64,000 nucleotides of DNA. It comes from JBCFAY01 sp038562375 (GTDB lineage Bacteria; Bacillota; Clostridia; Christensenellales; CAG-138). The notes under the pieces were generated by a model, which saw nothing but the letters and a program-made list of their open reading frames with translations, had not been told where the DNA came from and did not search any database. The stretch lies in the NCBI GenBank assembly GCA_038562375.1, contig JBCFAY010000003.1, positions 120,768 to 184,767 of the forward strand, read 5' to 3'. Both the position numbers and the translations under genes were made by a program. Positions 1-8,938 of this stretch are shown here, piece after piece; position 1 is the stretch's first letter, and each line of letters starts with the position of its first letter.

Positions 1-607
1 TTCCGTCGCGGCGCTCGTCCCAAAGGCCGAAATAGAAGGGGATATGGGAGACTCGCACGTCGGTCTGCAGGCGCGCCTGATGTCCCAGGCGTTGCGGAAG
101 CTTGCCGGCGTAACGAGCAAGTCCAACACCATCGTGGTTTTCATCAACCAGCTCCGCGAAAAAGTCGGCGTGATGTTCGGCAACCCGGAGACGACTACGG
201 GCGGCAAGGCTTTGAAGTTCTATGCCTCGATCCGTATGGATGTGCGCAGGATCGATACGCTCAAGAACGGCAACGATCCCATCGGAAACCGCACGCGCAT
301 CAAGGTCGTCAAGAATAAGGTTGCGCCGCCGTTTAGGACCGCCGAATTCGATATCATATACGGAGAGGGCATTTCCCGCGAAGGTTCGATCCTCGATCTG
401 GCCGTCGCGAAGAAGATCATCGCCAAGACCGGCGCGTGGTATTCCTACGGCGATCTTCGTATGGCGCAGGGCAGGGACAACGCGCGACTTTTCCTCAAGG
501 ACAACCGCGAGCTCTGCGCTGAGATCGAAGCGAAGCTCCGGGCGGAGCTCGCTGCTTCTCAGGAAGCTGTTTCCGGGAATGCAGACGATTCGGATTATTC
601 CGAATGA
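1..607 (+). CDS. recA: Recombinase RecA, 3' portion (5' end outside window)
   Basis: The reading frame is open from base 2, so this is the C-terminal part of RecA, the ATP-dependent strand-exchange protein of homologous recombination and SOS induction. The first visible residues (SVAALVPKAEIEGDMGDSHV) are the RecA core after Walker B. They are followed by the loop-2 region around FINQLREKVGVMFGNPETTTGG and the C-terminal domain with GEGISREGSILDLAV. The tail is short and acidic (DDSDYSE), as is usual. No recX follows; a 940-base stretch without a convincing gene comes next. Confidence 0.97.
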   Translation, partial: SVAALVPKAEIEGDMGDSHVGLQARLMSQALRKLAGVTSKSNTIVVFINQLREKVGVMFGNPETTTGGKALKFYASIRMDVRRIDTLKNGNDPIGNRTRIKVVKNKVAPPFRTAEFDIIYGEGISREGSILDLAVAKKIIAKTGAWYSYGDLRMAQGRDNARLFLKDNRELCAEIEAKLRAELAASQEAVSGNADDSDYSE

Positions 608-1014
608 TCGATATTTGTTAGGGAATTGATGCCCGATCGTCGTGGGCGCCTTCAGAACGCCTATGCTGCGAATCCTTCAAGGACATGCATGCCGACCATT
701 GGTTGCGACTGCGGTGCAAGAAGGATCGCTTCCGACGATCGGGCTTATTTCGTCCGGTTGGGAAGAACAAAGGCTTAATTATCGTCTGGAATACCTCGCA
801 ATTGCGCGGACCCTGAATGATGGCGATAGAAATATCGTAATTATGCCGATCGATTATGGTTCACAGAACGGCGGGATCCGGCTTTAATACCGGCAAACTC
901 AATTGAAATCCGGCTGCCATAAGCCTGGACACCGAGCAATCCACGGATCATGAGGATGCCGCCAGCCACAGCAGGCATTCGGTTGCTATGGCTGGCGCCC
1001 ACACAACATATGTA

Positions 1015-1043
1015 TTGACACCGTGCTCTTGTTGTGATAGTTT
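1015..1043 (+). promoter_or_regulatory. Putative sigma-A promoter upstream of the accessory block
   Basis: A perfect -35 TTGACA (1015-1020) is followed after 17 bases by TAGTTT (1038-1043). It points towards the flavin reductase and BMP transporter genes about 500 bases downstream, leaving a long 5' leader. Confidence 0.5.
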
Positions 1044-1266
1044 AACTGTGTGCAAAACCAAACGTATTCACAAAGTTTACTCGGAACCGAGAGATGTGTT
1101 GTCAATTCGTAGCGGTAGATTTAGAAATCATTCGTGAAACAGCATTTTTGAACAGCTTGCCTGCTAAAATGGCAAAGCAAACAATATGTATCTGGACGAA
1201 AACGCGCCGTAATGCAGAGTGGAATAGCCGAACCCGAGGGCATATTTTTAGAATACCCCTAGTAGA

Positions 1267-1332
1267 ATGTAACATGCAGGTTAGAAACCATTATAATCTG
1301 AGAAATTGTTTTAATTGAGTATGTAACATGCA
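1267..1332. repeat. Direct repeat ATGTAACATGCA x2, possible operator
   Basis: The 12-mer ATGTAACATGCA occurs at 1267-1278 and 1321-1332, exactly 54 bases apart, about five helical turns. Each copy is followed by a similar AT-rich stretch (TTAgAA / TTAtAA). A related sequence, ACATGCAACATGC, lies at 2321-2333 just ahead of the BMP ATPase gene. The helical phasing and position suggest a regulator site, perhaps for the GntR protein at 9309. This is inference. Confidence 0.35.
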
Positions 1333-1547
1333 ACTTATAAATGGTAAACCCGTAAGGTCAAGGTTGTAAAAAAGTGAATGGAACAAGCTCTGTCCGATAT
1401 ATATGGTAACTTTGATCGAGCATTGGTCCGGTTTTGAGGCGGAATGTGTTTTGTGCAATACTGCGTAGTGTTCGCGATATTGTTGGATCCTGAGCATCAT
1501 CAGAACATTTTGCAGTTTTGAAAGAGCAAAAACTGGAGGGGAATCGT

Positions 1548-2282
1548 ATGGGAAACAGCAATGACGTGTCGGTGCATATCCTTGGTGTTAGCGGTAGCCC
1601 GCAAAACGGCGCAACGAAGTATAGCGTGCAGGAATCTTTGAAGGCCGCACAGGAGATCGGCGGCGTTACGACGGATTTCGTTGACCTTAGGGGAATGAAA
1701 ATCAACTTCTGCATCCATTGCAATCGCTGCGTTAAGGAAGGAGTGCAGTATTGTCCCTCCTTCAACGGCAAGGACGATATGACGCTGGAGCTGTATCAGC
1801 GGATCGTTGCCGCTGATGGGTTGATATTCGGCTCGCCGGTTTACCAGATGACGCTTTCCGGACAATTGCAGACTTTCATTAACCGCTTGCGTCCAATCGC
1901 TCCGCTCTATGCCAAAGGACACTGGGCGACAAGGGTCGGCGGAGCTATCGCTGTGGGCGGAACGCGCCACGGCGGGCAGGAGACAACGCTGGAAACGATC
2001 AACAACTTTTTCCTCTGCACCGGCATGGTAAATGTCAGCGGTGGAATCTTCGCCTACAACGGAGGATCCATTTGGTCACAGAACCGCAAGGCGGAAGGTG
2101 CGAGCGAGGATACAACCGGCATGGGGACGGTTCGCGTCCTTGGCAGACGCGTAGCATATATGGCTAAAATACTCAAATCCGGCGCTGAATCGCTGAGCAA
2201 TTATTACAGCCCTTCGCTGTTTACCGGTGTCATACCGGAGGAAGACACAAAGGAAAGAAAAGAGAAATTCATCGGTGATTGA
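1548..2282 (+). CDS. NADPH-dependent FMN reductase / flavodoxin-fold protein
   Basis: Flavodoxin-like fold of the NADPH-dependent FMN reductase family, probably a cytosolic flavin-dependent oxidoreductase. The FMN phosphate loop is ILGVSGSPQNGAT near the N-terminus. A CIHCNRC motif plus a further Cys (YCPSF) follows, as in the iron-sulfur-flavoprotein-like branch of the family. GSPVYQMTLSGQLQTFINRL is the classic second flavin-binding segment. I chose ATG 1548 because GGAGGGG lies six bases upstream; a TTG at 1518 is in frame but has no ribosome site. It is the first gene of the block that continues with the BMP transporter, 117 bases away. The substrate is unknown. Confidence 0.8.
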   Translation: MGNSNDVSVHILGVSGSPQNGATKYSVQESLKAAQEIGGVTTDFVDLRGMKINFCIHCNRCVKEGVQYCPSFNGKDDMTLELYQRIVAADGLIFGSPVYQMTLSGQLQTFINRLRPIAPLYAKGHWATRVGGAIAVGGTRHGGQETTLETINNFFLCTGMVNVSGGIFAYNGGSIWSQNRKAEGASEDTTGMGTVRVLGRRVAYMAKILKSGAESLSNYYSPSLFTGVIPEEDTKERKEKFIGD

Positions 2283-2399
2283 CTTGTACCGCTCTTAGAG
2301 CTTTTAGCTTGGCTGAACTTACATGCAACATGCGATCTTTCGCGACTAAGCCGGGCGCCGTTTTGTTCGATCGCTTACAGCAGCGCGTGAGGTAAAACT

Positions 2400-3938
2400 A
2401 TGATAAAAAACGAATGTCTGTTGGAAACCAGAAATATTACCAAGAGATTCCCGGGCGTGTTGGCAAACAATAACATCTGTCTCAAGATCAACAAGGGCGA
2501 AATCCATGCGCTTCTGGGCGAAAACGGAGCGGGCAAATCAACGCTGATGAACGTATTATACGGCCTGTATCAGCCGCAGTCCGGCCAGATTATGCTGGAC
2601 GGCTGCGAGGTATGCATCGAATCGCCCAAACATGCGCTGGAGTTGGGGATCGGGATGATCCATCAGAATTTCATGCTTATCCCGAATCTGACGGTGCTCG
2701 AGAACGTCATCCTCGGTCTTCCTTCAAAAAAGCCGCCGTTTTTGCAGCTTGAACAGGTACGCGCCGAAGTCAAGCAACTTTTCGAACAATACAATTTTGA
2801 GATCCGCCTGGACGATAAGATCCGGGATCTATCCGTTGGCGAACAGCAGCGGGTGGAAATCATCAAGGCCCTATACCGAAAGACCAACCTGTTGATCCTC
2901 GACGAGCCGACGGCGGTACTGACGCCACAGGAGACGGTCGAATTGTTCCGCGTATTAAAGGAGCTGAAGGCGAAAGGAAATTCGATCATCTTTATCTCCC
3001 ATAAAATCGAAGAGGTGCTGGAAATCAGCGACCGGATCACAATTCTGCGCGACGGCGAAGTGATCGATACGTTTCCGACCGCCAATGCGACGAGGGAAAC
3101 GCTTGCTAAGCTCATGGTCGGCCGCGAAATCTCGTTAAAGCTTGATAAGCCTGCGAAAGAGCCCGGCGAGATCTGCCTTGAAATTTTGAATGTGAACATG
3201 AAGGATGCATCTGGCCGCCAGGTGCTCAACGACGTGTGTTTGGCCGTACGCAGCGGCGAAATTGTAGGCATCGCAGGCGTCGACGGGAACGGACAGGATG
3301 AGCTGGCGTTCGCGCTCAGCGGGCTTGCCAAGGCAGCGAGCGGAAGCATCAGGATGAACGGCGTCGAGGTTTGCGGCCTTAAACCGCAGCAGGTCCTGGA
3401 AAAGGAGTTTGCACATATCCCGGCCAACCGTATCAGAGACGGCATGGTCAGGGAATTCACGATTTCGGAGAATCTGATATTCCATAATCACAGCAAGCGC
3501 GCCTTCGACCGATTCGGCTTTTTAAAGCTCAAGGCGATCGAACAGTACTCAAAAGAGAAAATCAGAGATTTTGACATTCGCACGCCGGGACCAAATGTTT
3601 TAGCGGATCATCTTTCGGGGGGAAATCAGCAAAAGGTCGTGATCGCACGGGAATTCAGCCGTTCGCCGCGCATTTTGCTGGTCGTTCAGCCCACCCGCGG
3701 GCTTGACATCGGCGCCAAGGAATTCGTCCATAAGGAGATCCTCAGGCAAAGGCAGCAAGGCGCGGCGATACTGATCATTTCAACCGATCTGGAGGAGGTT
3801 AGGGCTCTTTCGGACCGGCTTGCGGTGATATACAAGGGAAGCATCGTCGGGGTCGTCGATCCGGAGACGACAGCGGTCGATGAAATCGGCCTGATGATGG
3901 CCGGCATTAAAAGCGCGGACAAAGGTGGTGATCAATAA
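2400..3938 (+). CDS. BMP-family ABC transporter ATPase (nucleoside-type, NupO/YufO-like)
   Basis: Energises import by the adjacent BMP-type transporter, a group whose characterised members carry nucleosides or related compounds. It is a tandem ABC protein of 512 residues, the usual size for sugar/nucleoside importers. The first domain has Walker A GENGAGKST, signature LSVGEQQ and Walker B LLILDEPTAVLTP. In the second domain Walker A is degenerate (GVDGNGQDEL), while LSGGNQQ is intact and Walker B reads LLVVQPTRGLD. This one-sided degeneration is typical of the family, not damage. The lipoprotein and both permeases follow in the same direction. Confidence 0.92.
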   Translation: MIKNECLLETRNITKRFPGVLANNNICLKINKGEIHALLGENGAGKSTLMNVLYGLYQPQSGQIMLDGCEVCIESPKHALELGIGMIHQNFMLIPNLTVLENVILGLPSKKPPFLQLEQVRAEVKQLFEQYNFEIRLDDKIRDLSVGEQQRVEIIKALYRKTNLLILDEPTAVLTPQETVELFRVLKELKAKGNSIIFISHKIEEVLEISDRITILRDGEVIDTFPTANATRETLAKLMVGREISLKLDKPAKEPGEICLEILNVNMKDASGRQVLNDVCLAVRSGEIVGIAGVDGNGQDELAFALSGLAKAASGSIRMNGVEVCGLKPQQVLEKEFAHIPANRIRDGMVREFTISENLIFHNHSKRAFDRFGFLKLKAIEQYSKEKIRDFDIRTPGPNVLADHLSGGNQQKVVIAREFSRSPRILLVVQPTRGLDIGAKEFVHKEILRQRQQGAAILIISTDLEEVRALSDRLAVIYKGSIVGVVDPETTAVDEIGLMMAGIKSADKGGDQ

Positions 3939-4017
3939 CTTCAATTTGTATTATCGATGCCCACGATAAAATGAAGTTCAAATCAAATTTACTTTAAGGA
4001 GGATAACGAGGATAATT

Positions 4018-5064
4018 ATGAAGAAATTTAGCAAATCACTATTGGCGTTTTTACTGGTTCTGACGATGCTTGCGGCAACCGCCTGCGCGACCACCCAGCC
4101 GACCGATTCGGCCACCGATGCTCCCGTTGCCACAAACGCGCCCACAAGCGCCGAGCCGACGGCCGAGCCGCAGAAAGAAGTCAAAATCGCCGTCGTATTC
4201 CCCGGTTCCATACAGGATATGGGCTGGAATCAAAGCGGATACGAAGCGGTGCAGCAGCTCCAGGCGCAGGGTCTGACCGTCAGCTATCAGGAAAACGTCG
4301 ATACCTCCGCCCTGAGGGACGTCCTCAGGAGCTATGCCTCCGAGGGCTATGATCTGGTTATCGGCCATGACCTGATGTTCACGGATACGGTCGTTGAAGT
4401 CGCGGCCGAGTTCCCCGACGTCTGGTTCGGAATTTCCGGCGGCGTTAAGGACGCGGCCAATGTCGTGTCGGTTGGCGGCACCAACTGGGAGTCCGCCTAT
4501 CTCGCGGGGGCGCTTGCAGGCCAGGTCACCAAGACGAATAAGCTCGGCATCATCATGGCGGGCGAAGGCGATATCGCCAGCAAGATGGCGAAAGCCTTCG
4601 AGCTGGGCGCACAGGTTTATAACCCGAACGCGGTGGTCACCGACGCGTATACCGGCAGCTGGAACGATTCCGTCAAGGCTAAGGAGATCGTGCTTGCCAT
4701 GGCGAAGGACGGCATCGACATCGTGCTGACGCAGGCCGGCCAGTCCAACGTCGGCGCGATCGAGGGAGCTCAGGAAGTCGGCATTCTGGCGATCGGCGCC
4801 CCGTCGGATATGCATGAACTTGCTCCGGATACGGTCATCGCGAGCGTGCTGGTTCCCGCCGGGGCGATGGTCCTCAACATCGTAGATATGTTCCAGAAAG
4901 GCGCGCTTGAGGGTAAGACCTACATTCTCGGCGTAGCCGAAGGCGCAGAGGATCTGTCCCCCTATTACAACTTTGAGGATAAGCTGTCCCAGGAAATCAA
5001 GGACAACGTCCAGAAAGTCAGACAGCTTCTCGTGGAAAAAAAGGTTCCTGATCCCGTAGCGTAA
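4018..5064 (+). CDS. BMP-family substrate-binding lipoprotein
   Basis: Extracellular ligand-binding component of the importer. A Lys-rich, hydrophobic signal ends at a lipobox-like AATAC, so Cys23 is the likely lipidation site. A Thr/Pro/Ala linker to about residue 50 follows, then the BMP (PnrA-like) domain starting KIAVVFPGSIQDMGWNQ and containing VSVGGTNWESAYLAGALAG. The DMGWNQSGYE segment matches the conserved ligand-binding region of nucleoside-binding BMP proteins. The start is set by AAGGAGGATAACGAGG upstream. A purine-type or heterocyclic ligand is the family expectation; the actual ligand is not shown by sequence. Confidence 0.92.
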   Translation: MKKFSKSLLAFLLVLTMLAATACATTQPTDSATDAPVATNAPTSAEPTAEPQKEVKIAVVFPGSIQDMGWNQSGYEAVQQLQAQGLTVSYQENVDTSALRDVLRSYASEGYDLVIGHDLMFTDTVVEVAAEFPDVWFGISGGVKDAANVVSVGGTNWESAYLAGALAGQVTKTNKLGIIMAGEGDIASKMAKAFELGAQVYNPNAVVTDAYTGSWNDSVKAKEIVLAMAKDGIDIVLTQAGQSNVGAIEGAQEVGILAIGAPSDMHELAPDTVIASVLVPAGAMVLNIVDMFQKGALEGKTYILGVAEGAEDLSPYYNFEDKLSQEIKDNVQKVRQLLVEKKVPDPVA

Positions 5065-5224
5065 CAAAAATCTGCTTAGAGGCCCCGTAGATATGGGGTA
5101 ATGTTTCCAACCGTTTAGAACAGCGCCGATGGCGGGGCCAACGTTGCCGTACCGACTGCGTTGGCTCCACCGTCCGGAAATCCTTGCAAAATTGACCTGA
5201 TAGGTCTATGGGGAGGGCTTTGAG

Positions 5225-6334
5225 TTGACCGAAAGCGTGCGCAAAAAGCAAGCCAGCAACAAAGCAACCACGGACGATAAGAGCTCGCTCAAATTTAAGC
5301 TTTTGGGCCTTGTCATCATATTGTTTCCCGTTATCAGCGTCGCGGCGGCATTATTGGTTTCCTCGGTATTTATCGCGCTTGCCGGAATCGACCCCATGGA
5401 AGCTTATACCGCTTTGCTCAGGGGCGCTTTCGGCAGCACCTACGGAATCAGCCAGACGCTGCTGCGCTTCGTTCCGCTGCAGTTATGCGGACTCGCATTT
5501 TTGATCGCTTTTAAAACCGGGTTTTTCAATGTCGGCACCGACGGCCAGTTTTATGTCGGAGCATTTGCGGGTACGATGGTGGGCATCTATGTTACGGGAT
5601 TGCCGACCGCCGTTCATATCCTGCTGATATTTGTGGCGGCGTTTTGCGTTGGGGCGTTGTGGGCGGCGATCGTTGGGTATTTAAAGGTGGTGTTGGGCAT
5701 CAGCGAGATCCTCAACTCCATAATGCTTACCTATGTCGCGCAATTGCTGGTCGACTATCTGATCGACGGCCCGCTGGCGGAACCCGGCGGGGTAATCTCA
5801 CAAACCGCGTCCATCGCGGATAGCGCCAAGCTGCCTGTGATGATCCCCGGCACGACGATCCACTATGGAGTGCTCGTTGCCGTCGTTTTAACCATTGCGG
5901 TCGCCCTGCTGATGAAAAGAACATCCCTCGGATATAAGATGAGATTTGCAGGCTACAATCCGTCCGCGGCGCGGTTTGCGGGCCTGAACAATAAGATGCT
6001 CATGATGACCGCCGTCCTTCTCTCGGGCGGGCTGGCGGGAATCGGCGGATCCATCGATGCGATAGGATCGCTCTACCGGCTTGCGCCCGGTTTCTCCGCG
6101 GGATACGGGTTCGACGCCATCGGCGCGGCCGTGCTCGGCAAACTATCGCCGCTGGGCCTTACGATCGCCTGTATGCTGTTCGCCGTATTGCGCGTGGGCG
6201 CAGGGTCGATGCAGCGCGACCTTGGCGTGCCGTTCCCGCTGGTTAAAGTAATACAAGGCTTGATTATCCTGTTTATTATCGGCGGCACTTTCATTTCGCG
6301 CAAGATTGAGTTCTATACCGGAAGGAGGTATTAG
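5225..6334 (+). CDS. BMP-type ABC transporter permease 1 (NupP/YufP-like)
   Basis: Inner-membrane permease of the BPD_transp_2 family. After a charged N-terminus come multiple hydrophobic helices and the conserved FKTGFFNVGTDGQFYVGAF segment typical of nucleoside-importer permeases. The start is TTG 5225: GGGGAGGG lies about eight bases upstream and no ATG is better placed. It is two bases from the second permease, so the pair is translated together. Confidence 0.9.
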   Translation: MTESVRKKQASNKATTDDKSSLKFKLLGLVIILFPVISVAAALLVSSVFIALAGIDPMEAYTALLRGAFGSTYGISQTLLRFVPLQLCGLAFLIAFKTGFFNVGTDGQFYVGAFAGTMVGIYVTGLPTAVHILLIFVAAFCVGALWAAIVGYLKVVLGISEILNSIMLTYVAQLLVDYLIDGPLAEPGGVISQTASIADSAKLPVMIPGTTIHYGVLVAVVLTIAVALLMKRTSLGYKMRFAGYNPSAARFAGLNNKMLMMTAVLLSGGLAGIGGSIDAIGSLYRLAPGFSAGYGFDAIGAAVLGKLSPLGLTIACMLFAVLRVGAGSMQRDLGVPFPLVKVIQGLIILFIIGGTFISRKIEFYTGRRY

Positions 6335-6336
6335 GC

Positions 6337-7239
6337 GTGAGCATCAACGATTCGATTGTTATCACATGGGCCTTGATGGCCATACGCATGACCACGCCGA
6401 TCCTGCTGGCAGCTTTTGGCGGGATGCTCACGAGCAGAGCCGGCGTTTTCAACCTCGGGCTCGAGGGCATGATGCTCTTCGGCGCGTTCTTTGGGTATTA
6501 TGGTTCATTGATGGCGGGAAGCGCTTTTACGGGGCTGTTGGCCGCCGTTGCCATCGGCGCTATACTCGGCTTATTCCTTGCTTTTTTTGCCATAACGCTC
6601 AACGTGGATCAGGTCATCACCTGTATCGGGATCAATATCGTCGCGCTCGGGCTGACGAGTTATCTATCCCGCGTTTTGCTTGTGGGTGCGAAAGTCGTCG
6701 TCGCGCCGACATTTCCGCCGATTTCCATCCCTTTGCTGAGCGATATTCCCGTTTTGGGGCCGCTGCTGTTCAGCCACAGCGTGCTCGTATATTTCTCGGT
6801 ACTCCTTTTGTTCTTCCTGCACTGGCTGTTCTACAAAACGACCATCGGCCTGAATCTCAGGGCATTGGGGCAGGATGCCGTCGCCTGCAAAACGGCCGGC
6901 ATCAATATTGTGCGCTACAAATACATGGCCACGATCTTTTCAGGGGTGCTCGCTTCCATCGGCGGCGCGTACATCACGACGGTTGCGGTGAATCGCTTTC
7001 TGGAGAATATCGTGGAAGGCCGCGGATGGATCGCGCTGGCGGCCATCATTTTCGGCAGAGACACGCCGTTTGGCGTCTATGGTGCGTGTTTGCTTTTCGG
7101 CGCCGCCCAGGCTTTGCAGATGCTCCTGCAGGTTCAGGGCGTTCAGCTCCCATACCGTTTTGCTTTGATGATCCCATATTTGGTTACGATGATTGCGCTT
7201 GCCGCTTTTTCAGGCAAAAAGAAACTTAAAATAAGATAA
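6337..7239 (+). CDS. BMP-type ABC transporter permease 2 (NupQ/YufQ-like)
   Basis: Second membrane subunit, pairing with the 5225 permease. The N-terminus TPILLAAFGGMLTSRAGVFN is followed by LGLEGMMLFGAFFGYY, the family hallmark. GTG 6337 is the start, with AAGGAGG eight bases before it. At 300 residues it is the normal length for the short permease. The polysaccharide-deacetylase-like gene begins 21 bases after its stop, consistent with one operon. Confidence 0.9.
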   Translation: MSINDSIVITWALMAIRMTTPILLAAFGGMLTSRAGVFNLGLEGMMLFGAFFGYYGSLMAGSAFTGLLAAVAIGAILGLFLAFFAITLNVDQVITCIGINIVALGLTSYLSRVLLVGAKVVVAPTFPPISIPLLSDIPVLGPLLFSHSVLVYFSVLLLFFLHWLFYKTTIGLNLRALGQDAVACKTAGINIVRYKYMATIFSGVLASIGGAYITTVAVNRFLENIVEGRGWIALAAIIFGRDTPFGVYGACLLFGAAQALQMLLQVQGVQLPYRFALMIPYLVTMIALAAFSGKKKLKIR

Positions 7240-7260
7240 CAGCAAATGGAGGCGACAAAA

Positions 7261-7848
7261 ATGAAAAAACGAATGGCACTCACCTTCGACGGCGCGCCGA
7301 ACCCGCCGGGGACGATAAACGTGCTCAACACGTTGGCGAAGCACAACATCAAAGGGTCCTTTTTCATGGAGGGCCACCGCTTGGAGAAGGAGCTCGCAAC
7401 GGCCGAAATGGTCAGGGACCAGGGGCATACGATCGGCAACCACAGTTTTTCTCATCCGATGTTCGACCAGATCGGCATTGAGCAGGCCAGGGAGGAGATC
7501 CTGAAAACGGATCAGCTGCTCCGGGACCGGCTTGGGGTCAATACCAAGTATTTCCGTCCTCCTGCAGGCCAGCTCAACTATGAGATCGTCGCGGAAATAC
7601 TCCAGATGGGCTTTGATATCGTCGTTTGGAGCCGCGATATCCCGGTGTATGACTGGGCGGGTCCCACGGCCGAAAAGGTCGCCGAGAGGATCGTTTCCAA
7701 TGCCGCATCGGATCAGGCGATTATCGTTTTCCATGACCGCGTCGAGCTTGTCCCTGCGGTTTTGGATATGATTATCCCCGCCTTGAGTGAAAAAGGATAT
7801 GAATTTGTGACGATACCGGAGCTTGACAAGAAAGGATATATCAGTTAA
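7261..7848 (+). CDS. NodB-fold (polysaccharide deacetylase family) hydrolase
   Basis: Carbohydrate-esterase-4 / NodB homology domain of about 195 residues with no signal peptide, so probably cytosolic. Visible motifs are LTFDGAP (motif 1), NHSFSHP (metal-binding His pair), RPPAGQ (motif 3) and IIVFHD (motif 5). Motif 1 is normally TFDDGP; here the second Asp, a metal ligand, is replaced. ATG 7261 is preferred because GGAGG sits 8-12 bases upstream; an in-frame ATG at 7246 has none. The family also includes non-polysaccharide amidases such as the allantoinase PuuE. Position between a nucleoside-type importer and an Mch homologue makes a small heterocycle a plausible substrate; this is inference. 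Confidence 0.82.
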   Translation: MKKRMALTFDGAPNPPGTINVLNTLAKHNIKGSFFMEGHRLEKELATAEMVRDQGHTIGNHSFSHPMFDQIGIEQAREEILKTDQLLRDRLGVNTKYFRPPAGQLNYEIVAEILQMGFDIVVWSRDIPVYDWAGPTAEKVAERIVSNAASDQAIIVFHDRVELVPAVLDMIIPALSEKGYEFVTIPELDKKGYIS

Positions 7849-7972
7849 ACCGGATTTGAGCGGGGTCATCGATTCCCGGTTGATCGGCGCCGATGCGAAC
7901 AAATCCGTGTCGGCGATCGGATCGGCTTGTCGGTGCGGCTCAAGTTTAGAGAGCGGATGAGAGGTGTTTAAA

Positions 7973-8938
7973 ATGGTCAGCGTCAATCAGGAAGCCATGA
8001 AATTGGTTCGCAAAGTCATCGATGAAAAGGAGCGCTTGAACATCGGGATAACCCGGCTGGAGAACGGCGCAACGGTTATCGATATGGGCGTCGAGTTTCC
8101 GGGCGGCTGGGCCGCTGCAAAGTATATCGCCGAAATCAGCCTTGGAGCACTCGCAACGCTCAATTACGGCACGTATCGTCTGCGCGATCTTGAGCTGCCG
8201 CTCGTCAGCGTTTATACGGATTATCCGATGATTTCCTGCCTGAGTTCCCAGATTTCCGGCTGGGCGCTCAAGGATATGAAGAATGACGCCGGGATCGTTC
8301 CGCTGATTTCCGGCCCCATCAGGGCGATCGTCAAGAAGGATTTCTTTTCCAAACCCTTCGATTATCGGGACGACTGGCATGAAGCCGTCGCCGTGCTGCA
8401 GGATAACCGCCTGCCCGATGTGCGCTTGACGGATTACCTTGCACGGGAAGCTAATGTGAAACCGGAAAATCTCTATGTTCTCGTCGCAGCTACGGGCAGC
8501 CTTGTCGGATTTATCAACGTGATATCGCGCACGCTGGAGACTTCGATCTGGCGCTTGCATACGCAGGGATTGGATGTGTCCGGAATCATTTCGGCATGGG
8601 GTAGCGCGCCCCTTCCGCCGCCGACCAGGGATGAGCTAAAAGCGATGATCCGGGTGAACACCTATACTTATTATGGCGGATCAGCGGGATATGTCCTGGA
8701 TGAGGACGATCAAAAGATCGCGGGCGTTCTCGACCAGCTGACGCTTTCCCCGAAAACGACGAACCAGTACGGAATACCGTTCGGGCAGCTCTTGCGCGAG
8801 GCCGGCGGAGACATCTTCAATATGCACGAATTCTGCCACAGCGTGGCGAAAATCAACCTTTTGAATATCCGAAGCGGCAGCGCGTACCACTATGGCGAGG
8901 TCGACGACAGGATGCTTTGGGAATGCCTGTTTGAGTAG
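7973..8938 (+). CDS. Methenyltetrahydromethanopterin cyclohydrolase (Mch) family protein
   Basis: Resembles Mch, which hydrolyses the cyclic N5,N10-methenyl bridge of tetrahydromethanopterin in methanogens and methylotrophs. The match runs the full length (321 residues): MVSVNQEAMKLV at the start, LENGATVIDMGVEFPGGW, ISGPIRAI, LVAATGSLVGFI, and APLPPPTRDELKAM then YYGGSAGY. From memory, archaeal Mch uses an Arg and a Glu three residues apart; here Arg186 and Glu189 (SRTLE) sit at almost the same positions. ATG 7973 has GAGAGGTG seven bases upstream. No other tetrahydromethanopterin gene is in the window. The protein may act on a different cyclic substrate delivered by the upstream importer. 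Confidence 0.8.
   Translation: MVSVNQEAMKLVRKVIDEKERLNIGITRLENGATVIDMGVEFPGGWAAAKYIAEISLGALATLNYGTYRLRDLELPLVSVYTDYPMISCLSSQISGWALKDMKNDAGIVPLISGPIRAIVKKDFFSKPFDYRDDWHEAVAVLQDNRLPDVRLTDYLAREANVKPENLYVLVAATGSLVGFINVISRTLETSIWRLHTQGLDVSGIISAWGSAPLPPPTRDELKAMIRVNTYTYYGGSAGYVLDEDDQKIAGVLDQLTLSPKTTNQYGIPFGQLLREAGGDIFNMHEFCHSVAKINLLNIRSGSAYHYGEVDDRMLWECLFE

Larger units (their letters stand above)
608..1547. other. Intergenic stretch recA to flavin reductase
   Basis: No convincing gene is seen. Open frames at 642-887 and 1094-1318 lack a good ribosome site and resemble no family I know. The stretch holds an inverted repeat (GCCCGATCGTCG near 629-640, its complement near 733-744), a second one (CGCCAGCCA near 959, complement near 989), a good promoter at 1015-1043 and a 12-base direct repeat at 1267 and 1321. 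Confidence 0.6.

Noticed and set aside
642..1318. Open frames of 81 and 74 residues after recA
   Set aside because: No ribosome site, no family resemblance and odd composition; treated as non-coding.
3280..3720. Degenerate Walker A and B in the second ABC domain of the importer ATPase
   Set aside because: Normal for BMP-type ATPases, so not a defect or novelty.
4051..5067. 338-residue minus-strand frame opposite the binding lipoprotein
   Set aside because: Shadow of the BMP lipoprotein gene, which has signal peptide, lipobox and ribosome site.
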